A stretch of 64,000 nt of DNA from Burkholderia cenocepacia (GCF_900446215.1 NZ_UAQZ01000003.1:248001-312000); one strand, 5' to 3'; shown: positions 30,810-45,191, counted from the stretch's first letter. Program-made: numbers and translations. The notes: a model not told the origin generated them from the letters alone.

Positions 30810-32144
30810 ATGCTTGGGATCTTCGACACGGCACCGGCTGCGTGGGAGCGAACCACGCTCGGCGAAGTCGTCGCGCGTGGAGGAGGGAGTGTCCAGACTG
30901 GTCCGTTCGGTAGCCAACTGCATGCGTCGGACTATGTGCCCGTAGGCATCCCTTCGATCATGCCCGTCAACATTGGCGACAACCGCCTGATCCGTGATGG
31001 GATCGCGTGTATCACCGAAGTGGACGCACAACGACTCTCCAAGCACATCGTTCGTAAAGGTGACATCATCTACAGCCGACGAGGTGATGTCGAACGACGT
31101 GCGTTAGTACGCGATGCAGAGGATGGGTGGTTCTGTGGCACAGGGTGTCTGAAAGTGCGACTTGGGCAGGGAGTCGTCCTGCCTGAGTTTGCTGCGTTTT
31201 ATCTTGGTCATCCGGAAGTGCGGGAATGGATTGTCCGCCATGCGGTGGGGGCCACGATGCCCAACCTCAACACCGGCATTATGGAAGCAATTCCATTCCT
31301 CCTCCCTCCGCTGCCCCAGCAAGAATTAATAGCCGCAACGCTCGGTGCGTTGGACGACAAGATCGAGCAGAACCGCCGGACGAATCGGGAGTTGGAGGGG
31401 TTGGCGCAGGCGATGTTTAAGGCATGGTTCGTGGACTTTGAGCCAGTCAAGGCCAAGGCCTCTGGGAAAACTAGCTTCGCCGGTATGCCTCCCGCCGCTT
31501 TTGCCGCTCTCCCCGACCGCTTAACCGATTCACCGCTCGGGCAAGTGCCACAAGGGTGGGAGATACGACCGATCGGAGATCTCGTTGCAGTTAAGGGTGG
31601 AGGTACGCCAAGTACGAAAGTCGCGGAGTATTGGGACGAAGGCACTCACTTTTGGGCGACTCCGAAAGACCTCTCCGGTTTACAAGACCCCGTGCTCCTC
31701 GAAACCAGCCGGTGCATCACTGACGCGGGGGCCGAATGCATCAGTTCCGGTGTGTTGCAAGAGAACACAGTGCTGTTGTCGTCGCGTGCGCCGGTTGGCT
31801 ACACGGCTCTTGCCAAAGTGCCGACGGCGGTAAATCAGGGGTTCATCGCTATGACATGCGATGGACCGCTCCCCCCGCATTATGTGCTCCACTGGACGCG
31901 ATCCATGCTCGGGGAAATTAAATCACGAGCGAGCGGCACCACCTTTCCCGAAATAAGTAAAGGTGCGTTCCGCCCGATACTGGCGATTGTGCCTTCTGCA
32001 GTTGTAGTGCAAGCATTCGAGAGCTTCGCGGCGTGTTTGTTCGATCTTATTGAAGTGAATGTACGACAGCGTTTTTCACTTGAAGAGATGAGAAACTACC
32101 TGCTCCCACGATTGCTGAGCGGCGCGGTGAAGGTGCGTTCATGA
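30810..32144 (+). CDS. hsdS: Type I restriction-modification specificity subunit
   Basis: A 444-aa HsdS with two target-recognition domains and the usual separating helices. The first domain is about residues 10-175, ending ATMPNLNTGIMEAIPFLLPP. The central conserved region is LPQQELIAATLGALDDKIEQNRRTNRELEGLAQAMFKAWF. The second domain spans about 240-410 (GWEIRPIGDLVAVKGGGTPSTK through TFPEISKGAFRPI). It starts at the base after the hsdM stop and overlaps the next gene by 4 bp. It appears intact, but without a whole HsdM it has no methylation partner unless one is supplied in trans. Confidence 0.95.
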   Translation: MLGIFDTAPAAWERTTLGEVVARGGGSVQTGPFGSQLHASDYVPVGIPSIMPVNIGDNRLIRDGIACITEVDAQRLSKHIVRKGDIIYSRRGDVERRALVRDAEDGWFCGTGCLKVRLGQGVVLPEFAAFYLGHPEVREWIVRHAVGATMPNLNTGIMEAIPFLLPPLPQQELIAATLGALDDKIEQNRRTNRELEGLAQAMFKAWFVDFEPVKAKASGKTSFAGMPPAAFAALPDRLTDSPLGQVPQGWEIRPIGDLVAVKGGGTPSTKVAEYWDEGTHFWATPKDLSGLQDPVLLETSRCITDAGAECISSGVLQENTVLLSSRAPVGYTALAKVPTAVNQGFIAMTCDGPLPPHYVLHWTRSMLGEIKSRASGTTFPEISKGAFRPILAIVPSAVVVQAFESFAACLFDLIEVNVRQRFSLEEMRNYLLPRLLSGAVKVRS

Positions 32145-33271
32145 GCGATTCGACCGCACGGGACCATGCCGAATTGGATTCCAAGAATCCAGCCGAAGCT
32201 TTACTCCAGTGGCGTGAGACGCGCGATGCGGATCGTTACCGTCAATGGTGTTTAGATATGTTTGAAGGATACGTCAGGGTCGGCGAACATGAGTTTCATC
32301 CGGCCGAAGTTCTGCGCCTGAAACCGGATGTGGTCGAAAAAACAATTTCTGAGTGCAGGTCTCAACTCTTGGATCAGGACGACGAGACGATCTGCGCTCA
32401 GTTTCCTTCACCCATCGCCATCCCATATCAACAAACCATTTACGGACCACGCGATCCTAATCGTCGGCTGACGCGTATGCGCGATACGTGGGAGGGGTTA
32501 ATCAATTTACTCTTCGCCATGGTAATTGCGGAGGCTGGCCTGGTTGGAATCGGTGAGTTACCCGTGCAGGTGATCGAAACTGCCTCTAGGCGCGCCATTA
32601 AACACAAAGACTTGCGGAGCGACAAACTTTCCGTTCGGATTGGCATTATCGAGGGAATTCTCGAAAGCTGGCGTGCCACCGGCGTGCGTGCGGTCTTGGC
32701 GGATTTGATTCCGAGTGGTCTTCCTGCTGAATTGCGTCGTCTAAATACGGTACGCAATGGTTTTTCGCATCTGGGCACGCTCTCCGACGTGCAAGCGGCG
32801 CACCTGATTGATGAGAGTCGGCCCATATTGCACGATGTTCTCGTGGACTGCCTTTTCCTGGCGGATACGCAACTTGTTCGTCTAATCAAAGTGACGCCGG
32901 GAGTTCCACCTTATGCGGAAGTGGACAGATTAAACGGCCACTCGACAGCACGCCATGTCACAGACCTCGAATTGGATGCGGATGCGCAGAAAGTCGTAAT
33001 GCAGTCGGGTAAGGTTGGATCATATGACCGCGTACTCGCCAAAATTCGTTCACAGTGTCTTGATCTGTCTCCCTACTTCTATGCTTGCGATGACGACTCG
33101 GGACACCATACCCGTATCGCATTCTTTAAGAAGCGAGCGGCGGATACGTGTCATCTGGAAGTTGTTGGTGAATCTCTTCCATTGACATCCGCGGCCAATT
33201 TACATGCTCCCGAGTTTGCCCGCTGCGAAGTCGCAGTTGTCGGGAGCCAGGGAGGCGCTGGCGATGAGTAG
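32141..33271 (+). CDS. Unknown protein with HEPN-like R-x4-H motif, embedded in the hsd operon
   Basis: A 376-aa protein I do not recognise. A mostly helical middle region (residues 115-250) contains RNGFSH at 205-210. This matches the R-x4-6-H catalytic motif of HEPN ribonucleases, set between helices as expected (ELRRLNTVRNGFSHLG). No ATP-binding loop is visible, unlike PrrC or RloC. The C-terminal third is strand-rich and cysteine-containing. It overlaps hsdS by 4 bp (ATGA) and hsdR by 8 bp, so it is firmly part of the restriction operon. It may be a guard toxin or an accessory factor; the RNase assignment is an inference. Confidence 0.65.
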   Translation: MSDSTARDHAELDSKNPAEALLQWRETRDADRYRQWCLDMFEGYVRVGEHEFHPAEVLRLKPDVVEKTISECRSQLLDQDDETICAQFPSPIAIPYQQTIYGPRDPNRRLTRMRDTWEGLINLLFAMVIAEAGLVGIGELPVQVIETASRRAIKHKDLRSDKLSVRIGIIEGILESWRATGVRAVLADLIPSGLPAELRRLNTVRNGFSHLGTLSDVQAAHLIDESRPILHDVLVDCLFLADTQLVRLIKVTPGVPPYAEVDRLNGHSTARHVTDLELDADAQKVVMQSGKVGSYDRVLAKIRSQCLDLSPYFYACDDDSGHHTRIAFFKKRAADTCHLEVVGESLPLTSAANLHAPEFARCEVAVVGSQGGAGDE

Positions 33272-36200
33272 TATTTCTGAACGTTTCATCGAGGAGGAAT
33301 CTGCCCGAGTGTTTGCAGAGGTAGGAATTCCCTGCGAACTGACGCCAGGCCTCGACTTCGATAATCGTGAGCGACCGGATATTAGCAGTGGAGTTCTTCC
33401 ACGTCGACTCGTTGAACGCGTGCAAGGAATCAATCCAAGCCTGCCGCACTCAGTCAGCGCGGAGGTCGCGTTGGAAGCTAGCCGACCGCCCCACCCGACG
33501 CTCGTAGAGAACAATCGCTGGTTCCACGATTTGCTCATCAATGGTGCGCCCGTTGAGTACAAGGACGCAGCCACCGGAGAGACGCGTGGCGGGCGGGCGC
33601 GGTTAATCGACTTTGACAACCCGGCAAACAACGACTTTCTCGTTGTACGGCAGCTCACAGTCGCGGGAGCGAACGGCAAGACCATTCGGCCGGATCTGGT
33701 TCTCTACGTCAACGGTCTGCCATTGGTCGTGATCGAGCTGAAGGACCCGGCCAACACGTCGGCGACGTTGGAAGTCGCAATCGACCAGCTCGGGCGATAT
33801 AAGACCGTCGCGCCCGACTTGTTCGTGCCGAGTCTGCTGCTGGTCGCTAGTGACGGGCTGCTGACGCGAGTTGGCAGTATCACCAGCGGCCTGCAGCGCT
33901 TCACGCCATGGCGGCCCGCCCATGGCGGCGAGCCAACGTTGGAGGCGTTGATTCGCGAACTGCTGAACCCCTCGGCGCTTCTGGACTATCTACTATCTTG
34001 CGTTGCTTTTGAGGAGGACGAGAGAGGGAATATCGTCAAGAAGGTGGCGGGATATCACCAGTTCCGGGCGGTGCGCAAGGCGAGGGCCAGTGTAATCAGC
34101 GCGATCAAGACGTCGGCGCGTAGCGACGATGTGACTGCGGGCAAGGGCGGTGTGGTTTGGCACACACAGGGCAGCGGCAAGAGCCTGACGATGCTGATGC
34201 TTGCCGGCACACTGGTGCGCGCGGCGGAGATGGCCAACCCGACTATCGTGATCGTGACCGACCGCAACGACCTCGATGACCAGCTTTTCGAGACTTTTGC
34301 CATGGGCCGGGCGCTGCTGCGGCAAGATCCCATGCAGGCAGAAGGCCGCGAACACCTGCGGCAATTGCTTGACCGGGCTAGCGGCGGTGTTGTGTTCACG
34401 ACGATCCATAAGTTCACCGAGGCGCACGGCATGATCAGCGAGCGTGCGAACATTGTCGTGATGGCAGACGAGGCGCATCGTAGCCAGTACGGCTTTGTCG
34501 AAGGCGGGGCGCGGTGGATGCGTGAGGCGCTGCCAAATGCGACGTTCGTCGGCTTCACCGGCACGCCGCTGATGGCGGGCGATCGCGTCACTCAGAATGT
34601 GTTTGGCGAGTACGCCGACGTATACGACGTTCGTCAAGCCGTGGCTGATGGCGCGACCGTGCCAATCTACTACGAACCGCGGATCGTGAAGCTCACGATA
34701 GACGAAACAGGGGCTAAGGAAGCAGAGGCAAAGATCGCGCAGTACGCGACCCGCGATGAGTATGGACAGGAGACGCCGGAGAATGTTCGCATTTCACTAG
34801 AGGAGTTGTATGGCGCACCCGAGCGGCTGCAGCGCGTAGCGAAGTTTGTGGTCGAGCATTGGGAAGAGCGCCGAGCCGCGATGGAGGGAAAGGCGATGCT
34901 TGTGACCATGAGCCGTGACATCGCAGCGCGGCTATATGACGAGATTTGCAAGCTACGGCCGGCATGGCATGACGAGGACGACGCACAGGGCGCAATTAAG
35001 GTTGTCATGACCGGCGGCCCGAACGACTCTGAACACATGATGCGGCATTCGCGGAGCAAGGCGCAGCGAAAGTCATTGGCAGATCGGTTCAAAGACCCGA
35101 CCGACGACTTCCGGCTGGCGGTTGTCGTGGACATGTGGCTCACAGGATTCGATGTGCCCTGCGCGCACACGATGTACTTGGACAAGCCGCTAGCTGGACA
35201 CAACCTGATGCAGGCCATCGCGCGCGTGAACCGCGTGTATGGCGAAAAGCCCGGTGGGTTGATCGTCGACATGATCGGACTGGCGGACCCGTTGGCCGAC
35301 GCACTGGCGACGTATGCGAGCGCTACGGGTGAAACAGACAAGCCGGTCAAAGAATTGCAGGATGAAGCGATTCCAGCCATGCAATCAGCGTTCGAGCAAC
35401 TGCGCAGCTTCTTCCACGACTTCAACTACGCGGAGGCGCTGGACGCAATTCCGTCGAGGGTGTTGCGTGTGTACTTGGGTGCGATCGATCACGTGCTGGA
35501 CGTGAAACACACCGTGGGCGATGAAACAGGCTGGCAGCGCTTCGGCGGCATGGTGAAGCGGCTGGCAACAGCATTTGCGCTTGCCGTGCCACGGGAGGAA
35601 ACGCGAGACATCACCCCGCACCTGGCCTTCTTCCAACGTGTAGCCGCAATGATCCGCAAGCGGCTCACCGACGAGCGCGGACCGACGGAGAGTCGAAGCG
35701 ATGGTTCCCCCGACATTGACGCCGCGGTGCGGCAGGTGATCGGTGGTGCGGTGGATGCGGGCGAGGTGATCGACCTGTTTGCCGCGGCAGGGCTCGATGC
35801 GGCACGACTGGACATCCTCAGCGACGACTTTCTGGAACGTGTGTCCGCCCTGGAGCAGAAGAATCTGGCTTTGGAGACGCTACGAAAGCTGCTGGCCGAC
35901 CAGATCAAGCTCAGTGAGCGGTCCAATCTCGTGCAAGCACAGAAGTTCCGCGAGGCGCTGGAAAGGGCGATGCTCGGCTACACGAACAAGCAGATCACGA
36001 CGGCCCAGATGATCACGCAATTGCTGGCACTAGCGAAGTGGGTGCGCGAGGCAAAATTGCATGGACAAGACCTTGGACTGAGTGACGAAGAAGCGGCGTT
36101 CTACGACGCCTTGACCGAGAATGGTTCGGCAAAGGAGGCCATGAAGTCCGACCAGCTTCGGTTGATGGCTCGCGAGCTGGCGGAAATGGTCAAGAAGATG

Positions 36201-36359
36201 CCCCGACTCGACTGGACCCAGCGGGAAAGTGTGCGGGCAGACCTGCGACGTAAGGTGCGTCGGTTGTTGGCAATGTATGGATACCCGCCAGACCTATCCG
36301 AAGAGGCAACACAGCTCGTCTTGCGCCAAGCTGAGTTGTCGACTGAGAACTCGGAGTAG
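33264..36359 (+). CDS. hsdR: Type I restriction endonuclease subunit R
   Basis: The DNA translocase/nuclease subunit, 1031 aa from the ATG at 33264, which follows GGGAGG. The N-terminal PD-(D/E)XK nuclease is seen at D144, E158 and K160 (RPDLVLYVN...VVIELKDP). The SF2 motor has Walker A TQGSGKS at 301-307, the DEAH box at 402-405 and later motifs FVGFTGTPLM and MWLTGFDVP. A C-terminal helical region is suited to binding the methylase core. All motifs are intact. HsdR needs HsdM and HsdS to act, so with hsdM broken this enzyme is probably idle. Confidence 0.95.
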   Translation: MSSISERFIEEESARVFAEVGIPCELTPGLDFDNRERPDISSGVLPRRLVERVQGINPSLPHSVSAEVALEASRPPHPTLVENNRWFHDLLINGAPVEYKDAATGETRGGRARLIDFDNPANNDFLVVRQLTVAGANGKTIRPDLVLYVNGLPLVVIELKDPANTSATLEVAIDQLGRYKTVAPDLFVPSLLLVASDGLLTRVGSITSGLQRFTPWRPAHGGEPTLEALIRELLNPSALLDYLLSCVAFEEDERGNIVKKVAGYHQFRAVRKARASVISAIKTSARSDDVTAGKGGVVWHTQGSGKSLTMLMLAGTLVRAAEMANPTIVIVTDRNDLDDQLFETFAMGRALLRQDPMQAEGREHLRQLLDRASGGVVFTTIHKFTEAHGMISERANIVVMADEAHRSQYGFVEGGARWMREALPNATFVGFTGTPLMAGDRVTQNVFGEYADVYDVRQAVADGATVPIYYEPRIVKLTIDETGAKEAEAKIAQYATRDEYGQETPENVRISLEELYGAPERLQRVAKFVVEHWEERRAAMEGKAMLVTMSRDIAARLYDEICKLRPAWHDEDDAQGAIKVVMTGGPNDSEHMMRHSRSKAQRKSLADRFKDPTDDFRLAVVVDMWLTGFDVPCAHTMYLDKPLAGHNLMQAIARVNRVYGEKPGGLIVDMIGLADPLADALATYASATGETDKPVKELQDEAIPAMQSAFEQLRSFFHDFNYAEALDAIPSRVLRVYLGAIDHVLDVKHTVGDETGWQRFGGMVKRLATAFALAVPREETRDITPHLAFFQRVAAMIRKRLTDERGPTESRSDGSPDIDAAVRQVIGGAVDAGEVIDLFAAAGLDAARLDILSDDFLERVSALEQKNLALETLRKLLADQIKLSERSNLVQAQKFREALERAMLGYTNKQITTAQMITQLLALAKWVREAKLHGQDLGLSDEEAAFYDALTENGSAKEAMKSDQLRLMARELAEMVKKMPRLDWTQRESVRADLRRKVRRLLAMYGYPPDLSEEATQLVLRQAELSTENSE

Positions 36360-36628
36360 CAGAACGGCCAAGCTCGATGGGAAGAGGCCTAACAACAAAT
36401 GAGTTCAGCGGACGGCGTATACGCCGCCGCTGATGTTCGCTATCGAGTGGGCACAGACATCAAACGGGCGGGGCGTCCGCGACCGCTTGTCAAGAAGCCC
36501 CGCAGCGTGGCACCGTCGGGGCCTGTCGTTCAACTACCACTCCTGCTGGATGGAGTCAGGGCAGTCTCATCATTTTTGTTTTCCCAGTCTCGCGAAAAAC
36601 CGCCCAGTTCCACGAATGGAGTGCGTAA
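36360..36628. other. Gap between hsdR and gyrB, no gene seen
   Basis: 269 bp between two convergent genes, containing only short chance frames. This is the right border of the accessory island. No tRNA, direct repeat or integrase remnant is visible, so the way the island arrived is not shown here. Confidence 0.5.
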
Positions 36629-40401
<3,773 letters not shown>

Positions 40402-40571
40402 AGAGTTCCTTCGTTGAGTAACGGCCTGCAGCGCAGCAGCCACGCAGCGCCCCGCCGGCCGGGCTCTTGGCCCGCCACCACCGGGGCGGTCAAACCAGTA
40501 TTGTGCCTCAAAACCGAACCGCCCCCCTTAAATTGGGGCGGAGGCCGAATTATCAAGCGCGGTGCGCGCGC

Positions 40572-42149
40572 TCAGCCCTTCAGCGTCTGTTCCAGCACGT
40601 GCAGCTCGTGGTTGAGCTGCGCGTCCTTGCTGCGCTCGTCGGCGATCTTGCGCACCGCGTGCAGCACGGTGGTGTGATCGCGCCCGCCGAACAGCTCGCC
40701 GATTTCCGGCAGGCTCTTCTGCGTGAGTTCCTTCGCCAGGTACATCGCAATCTGCCGCGGCCGCGCGATGTTCGCGGGACGCTTCTTCGAGTACATGTCC
40801 GCGACCTTGATGTTGTAGAAGTCGGCGACGGTCTTCTGGATGTTCTCGACCGAAATCTGCCGGTTCTGCACGGTCAGCAGGTCCTTCAGCGCTTCCTTGG
40901 TCAGCTCGATCGAGATCTCGCGGCCGTGGAACTTCGAATACGCGAGGATCTTGCGCAGCGCGCCTTCGAGCTCGCGCACGTTCGAGCGCAGGTGCTTCGC
41001 GACGAAGAACGCGACGTCTTCCGACAGGTTCACGCCTTCCGACTGCGCCTTGCGCATCAGGATCGCGACGCGCATTTCCAGCTCGGGCGGCTCGATCGCG
41101 ACGGTCAGGCCCGAATCGAAGCGCGAGATCAGGCGATCGTCGATGCCCGAAATCTCCTTCGGATACGTGTCGCTGGTGATGATCACCTGCGCCTTGTTCG
41201 CGACGAGCGCCTCGAACGCGTAGAAGAATTCCTCTTGCGTGCGCGACTTGCCGGAGAAGAACTGGATATCGTCGATCAGCAGCAGGTCGAGCGAGTGGTA
41301 GTAGCGCTTGAAGTCGTCGAACGCCTTGCGCTGGTACGCCTTCACCACGTCCGACACGTATTGCTCGGCGTGGATGTAGCGGATCCGCGCGCCGGCCTTG
41401 TCGAGCAGCAACTGGTTGCCGATCGCGTGGATCAGGTGGGTCTTGCCGAGGCCGACGCCGCCGTACAGGAACAGCGGGTTGTACGAGATGCCGGGATTGT
41501 CCGCGACCTGGATCGCGGCCGCGCGCGCGAGCTGGTTGGCTTTACCGGTCACGAAGTTGTCGAACGTGAGCACCGGGTTCAGCTTCGAGCGTTCGTACAT
41601 CGAATCGGCTTCGCCGCCGTTCGCGGGCGCGGCGCCCGGGCCCGGACGCCACGTGCGGCGGCCGGCCGCCGCTTCGTGCGCGGGCAGGCTCGGCAGGTCG
41701 ATGTCGGCGTCGTCGGCGTTCAGGTGGCGCGCGGCGGCCGCCGACGGCGTCATCGGCACGTCGGCCGGCGCGGCGGGCGCAGCGGAAGCATTCGCGGTCA
41801 GGTTGGCGGCGATCGCGGCGACCGTCGCGGCGGGGCCGTTCGGGGCCAGCGGTGCACGCGGGGCGGCCGGTGCGGCGCCTGCGGGGGCGCTGCGCATGCC
41901 GGCCTTCGGATCGAGGACGAACTGGACTTCGATCGGCGTGTTCCAGAATTCGCGGGCCAGATCGGCGATCCGGCCCGAAAACTGGCTCTTGACCCAGTCC
42001 AGCTTGAAGCGGTTCGGCGCGGCGATGGACAGCGTGTTCGCCGACGCATCGAAGGCCACCGGGGCCAAGGGTTTGATCCACGTCACGTACTGCTGGGGCG
42101 TCAGCTCGCGCTCCAGCAGTGCGGAACAGTGTTGCCAGAAATCGTTCAT
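40572..42149 (-). CDS. dnaA: Chromosomal replication initiator protein
   Basis: Binds DnaA boxes at oriC and opens the duplex. The 525-aa protein has an N-terminal DnaB-interaction domain ([25 protein letters not shown]) and a long Ala/Pro-rich linker. An AAA+ core follows with Walker [12 protein letters not shown] and Walker [10 protein letters not shown]. The C-terminal helix-turn-helix carries the signature [14 protein letters not shown]. The ATG at 42149 gives the conserved start. The longer linker compared with E. coli DnaA is normal in Burkholderia. Confidence 0.98.
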   Translation of the reverse strand: MNDFWQHCSALLERELTPQQYVTWIKPLAPVAFDASANTLSIAAPNRFKLDWVKSQFSGRIADLAREFWNTPIEVQFVLDPKAGMRSAPAGAAPAAPRAPLAPNGPAATVAAIAANLTANASAAPAAPADVPMTPSAAAARHLNADDADIDLPSLPAHEAAAGRRTWRPGPGAAPANGGEADSMYERSKLNPVLTFDNFVTGKANQLARAAAIQVADNPGISYNPLFLYGGVGLGKTHLIHAIGNQLLLDKAGARIRYIHAEQYVSDVVKAYQRKAFDDFKRYYHSLDLLLIDDIQFFSGKSRTQEEFFYAFEALVANKAQVIITSDTYPKEISGIDDRLISRFDSGLTVAIEPPELEMRVAILMRKAQSEGVNLSEDVAFFVAKHLRSNVRELEGALRKILAYSKFHGREISIELTKEALKDLLTVQNRQISVENIQKTVADFYNIKVADMYSKKRPANIARPRQIAMYLAKELTQKSLPEIGELFGGRDHTTVLHAVRKIADERSKDAQLNHELHVLEQTLKG

Positions 42150-42426
42150 CAAGTAACTGTCGTTTTTTGCGTGCACAGCGCGGCTCGCCCGCGCCCTTGT
42201 CGCAGTCGCGCAACAAGGCCCGAAGCGGTCGTGCGAGCGTGCCTCGGACGCCTGCGTCACAGTGTTGGAGGGGCAGGCGCGAGCCGAGGCGGCGTGCGGG
42301 ATTCTTGGAGATAAGGCGAGATTCTAACGCCAAACGCGGCCACAGCGGGACTTATCCACAGGCCGGTTGTGTGGGTCGCGGGGCCGGATCGGCGCGGGCC
42401 GGCACAGGCGGACGACTGGTAAAGTA
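42150..42426. other. oriC: dnaA-rpmH intergenic region, candidate origin of replication
   Basis: The gap between divergent dnaA and rpmH contains one perfect DnaA box, TTATCCACA at 42352-42360. The conserved gene order on both sides is that of bacterial chromosomal origins. Other perfect boxes were not found by eye here or in the dnaA-dnaN and dnaN-gyrB gaps. It is therefore either a minimal or degenerate-box origin, or only the DnaA autoregulatory site. Confidence 0.5.
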
Positions 42427-42455
42427 TTGACCGTCAAGAGAAAAACGGTTTAAAT
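42427..42455 (+). promoter_or_regulatory. rpmH promoter
   Basis: TTGACC and TTAAAT are separated by 17 bp, about 115 bp upstream of the rpmH ATG. It points away from dnaA and would drive rpmH-rnpA-yidD-yidC. Confidence 0.6.
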
Positions 42456-42570
42456 AGCGGGTTCCGCGAAAACCAATCCTGTATTCCCGGCGATTGCGTT
42501 CGCCCGAATGCCTCCGGTTAAGGGCACGCGGTCCCCTGAATTTCGACATTCTCGAACAAGTGAGAACATC

Positions 42571-42705
42571 ATGAAACGTACTTACCAACCGTCCGTGACG
42601 CGCCGCAAGCGCACCCATGGCTTCCGTGTCCGCATGAAGACGGCAGGTGGCCGCAAGGTCATCAACGCTCGCCGCGCGAAGGGCCGCAAGCGCCTCGCCA
42701 TCTAA
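42571..42705 (+). CDS. rpmH: 50S ribosomal protein L34
   Basis: A 44-aa, very basic protein with the complete L34 sequence pattern ([18 protein letters not shown] through KGRKRLAI). It is located between dnaA and rnpA, as in almost all bacteria. Confidence 0.98.
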
Positions 42706-42720
42706 GGCAGGTTGCGCGCT

Positions 42721-43182
42721 GTGTCCGCCGTCCGCAGTCCTGCGGAAGGTGCCGTCGAGCCGGGTGCGAATCCGTCGCAGACGAAAGCCGCCTTCCCGAA
42801 AGCTGCGCGACTTCTGAAAACGGATGAATTTTCATCCGTTTTTCGTTTGCGCCCCTGGCGGCGCTCCGCGCACTTCGTGATTTACGGCAAGCCGACCGGT
42901 CAGCCCGCACGCCTGGGGCTCGTCATCGGCAAGAAGTATGCGCCGCGAGCGGTCACCCGTAACCTCGTGAAGCGGCTGGCGCGCGATCAGTTTCGCCTGC
43001 GCCGCGCCGAATTCGCCGGTTACGACCTGCTGCTGCGGCAGCACACGCGCTTCGACAAGAAAGCGCTGCCGAGCGCGGCTTCCGCCCCGCTCGCGGCGAT
43101 GTGCGCGGCCGAGATCCGCGAGCTGCTCGACAGGGCAGTCCGGGAAATCGCCCGCCGTGCGTCGAAGCCCGCGTCCGAGTGA
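42721..43182 (+). CDS. rnpA: Ribonuclease P protein component
   Basis: The protein subunit of RNase P, which processes tRNA 5' ends. The core shows [18 protein letters not shown] and the RNA-binding RNR-type motif in [22 protein letters not shown]. The N-terminus is uncertain. GTG at 42721 is used here; TTG at 42712 would add three residues, and the conserved part begins only about 25 residues in. It follows rpmH by 15 bp. Confidence 0.93.
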   Translation: MSAVRSPAEGAVEPGANPSQTKAAFPKAARLLKTDEFSSVFRLRPWRRSAHFVIYGKPTGQPARLGLVIGKKYAPRAVTRNLVKRLARDQFRLRRAEFAGYDLLLRQHTRFDKKALPSAASAPLAAMCAAEIRELLDRAVREIARRASKPASE

Positions 43183-43257
43183 CGCATCCGTGCCCGATGT
43201 GGCGTTCGCGCCCGCCCGGCCGGTTTTGACGCGGCGTCGTACGGCGCCGCCCAAGGT

Positions 43258-43524
43258 ATGAAAACGGTATTGATCGCCTTGCTGCGCTTCTACAAGGTTG
43301 CCGTGAGCCCGATGCTCGGCAACCGTTGCCGTTTTTATCCTTCCTGTTCGGATTACGCGCGCGAGGCAATCCAGTATCATGGCGCCGCGCGCGGCACGTA
43401 TCTCGCCGTCAGGCGCGTGTGCCGATGCCATCCGTTTTCCGCGGGCGGCATCGACCTCGTCCCGCCGCCCAACTCCGACACTCGCGCTCGCGGCGAAGCC
43501 GACGCGCGGTCCCATCGACTCTGA
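43258..43524 (+). CDS. yidD: Membrane protein insertion efficiency factor YidD
   Basis: A small, peripheral inner-membrane protein of 88 aa that assists membrane-protein insertion. The conserved Cys-rich core [15 protein letters not shown] and CRCHPF is present. It lies between rnpA and yidC and ends 8 bp before the yidC ATG. Confidence 0.95.
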   Translation: MKTVLIALLRFYKVAVSPMLGNRCRFYPSCSDYAREAIQYHGAARGTYLAVRRVCRCHPFSAGGIDLVPPPNSDTRARGEADARSHRL

Positions 43525-43532
43525 GACAACGC

Positions 43533-45191
43533 ATGGATATCAAACGCACCGTCCTATGGGTGATCTTCTTCATGTCAGCTGTCATGCTGTACGACAACTG
43601 GCAGCGGGACCATGGACGCCCGTCGATGTTCTTCCCGAGCGCCACGCACACGGCTCCGGCCGCTGCCGGCGGCGCATCGGGCACGGGCGCGACGACCGCA
43701 GGTGACGTGCCTGCCGCCGCAGCCGGCGCCGCACCGTCGACGACGGCCCCGGCCGCGCAGGCGCAGCTCGTGAAGTTCTCGACCGACGTGTACGACGGCG
43801 AAATCGACACGCGCGGCGGCACGCTCGCGAAGCTGACGCTGAAGAAGCAGGGCGACGGCAAGCAGCCCGACCTGTACATCACGCTGTTCGACCACACGGC
43901 CGGCCACACGTATCTCGCACGCACGGGCCTGCTCGGCGGCGATTTCCCGAACCACAACGACGTCTACACGCAGCTGAACCCCGGCTCGACGTCGCTGACG
44001 GGCGACCAGAACACGCTGAAGCTGTCGTTCGAATCGCCGGTGAAGGGCGGCGTGAAGGTCGTGAAGACCTACACGTTCACGCGCGGCAGCTACGTGATCG
44101 GCGTCGACACCAAGATCGACAACGTCGGCACGGCGCCCGTCACGCCGACGGTCTACATGGAACTCGTTCGCGACAACACGGCCGTCGAAACGCCGATGTT
44201 CTCGCACACGTTCCTCGGGCCGGCGGTCTACACGGACGCGAAGCACTTCCAGAAGATCGACTTCAGTGACCTCGACAAGAACAAGGCGAACTTCGAGAAG
44301 TCCGCGGACAACGGCTGGGTCGCGATGGTGCAGCACTACTTCGCGTCGGCGTGGATTCCGCAGCAGGGCGCGAAGCGCGACATCTACGCTGAAAAGATCG
44401 ATCCGGCGCTGTACCGCGTCGGCGTGAAGCAGCCGGTCGCCGCAATCGCCCCGGGCCAGTCGGCCGACGTGCAGGCGCGCCTGTTCGCCGGTCCGGAAGA
44501 AGAGCGCATGCTCGAAGGCATCGCGCCGGGCCTGGAGCTCGTGAAGGACTACGGCTGGGTGACGATCATCGCGAAGCCGCTGTTCTGGCTGCTCGAGAAG
44601 ATCCACGGCTATGTCGGCAACTGGGGCTGGGCGATCGTGCTGCTGACGGTGCTGATCAAGGCCGTGTTCTTCCCGCTGTCGGCCGCGAGCTACAAGTCGA
44701 TGGCGCGGATGAAGGAAATCACGCCGCGCATGCAGGCGCTGCGCGAACGCTTCAAGAGCGATCCGCAGAAGATGAACGCCGCGCTGATGGAGTTGTACAA
44801 GACCGAGAAGGTCAATCCGTTCGGCGGCTGCCTGCCGGTCGTGATCCAGATCCCGGTGTTCATCTCGCTGTACTGGGTGCTGCTCGCGTCGGTGGAAATG
44901 CGCGGCGCACCGTGGATTCTGTGGATTCACGACCTGTCGCAACGCGATCCGTTCTTCATCCTGCCGGTGCTGATGGCCGTGTCGATGTTCGTGCAGACGA
45001 GCCTGAACCCGACGCCGCCGGACCCGGTCCAGGCGAAGATGATGAAGTTCATGCCGATCGCGTTCTCGGTGATGTTCTTCTTCTTCCCGGCAGGTCTCGT
45101 GCTGTACTACGTCGTGAACAACGTGCTGTCGATCGCGCAGCAGTACTACATCACGCGCAAGCTCGGCGGCGTCAAGAAGAAGCCGGCCTGA
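43533..45191 (+). CDS. yidC: Membrane protein insertase YidC
   Basis: Inserts and folds inner-membrane proteins, alone or with SecYEG. The 552-aa protein starts with a transmembrane helix ([19 protein letters not shown]). An Ala/Thr/Pro-rich linker and the large periplasmic domain follow. The conserved five-helix insertase core begins near [25 protein letters not shown] and includes [25 protein letters not shown] basic tail closes it. The ATG at 43533 is chosen because it gives the canonical first helix. Confidence 0.97.
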   Translation: MDIKRTVLWVIFFMSAVMLYDNWQRDHGRPSMFFPSATHTAPAAAGGASGTGATTAGDVPAAAAGAAPSTTAPAAQAQLVKFSTDVYDGEIDTRGGTLAKLTLKKQGDGKQPDLYITLFDHTAGHTYLARTGLLGGDFPNHNDVYTQLNPGSTSLTGDQNTLKLSFESPVKGGVKVVKTYTFTRGSYVIGVDTKIDNVGTAPVTPTVYMELVRDNTAVETPMFSHTFLGPAVYTDAKHFQKIDFSDLDKNKANFEKSADNGWVAMVQHYFASAWIPQQGAKRDIYAEKIDPALYRVGVKQPVAAIAPGQSADVQARLFAGPEEERMLEGIAPGLELVKDYGWVTIIAKPLFWLLEKIHGYVGNWGWAIVLLTVLIKAVFFPLSAASYKSMARMKEITPRMQALRERFKSDPQKMNAALMELYKTEKVNPFGGCLPVVIQIPVFISLYWVLLASVEMRGAPWILWIHDLSQRDPFFILPVLMAVSMFVQTSLNPTPPDPVQAKMMKFMPIAFSVMFFFFPAGLVLYYVVNNVLSIAQQYYITRKLGGVKKKPA

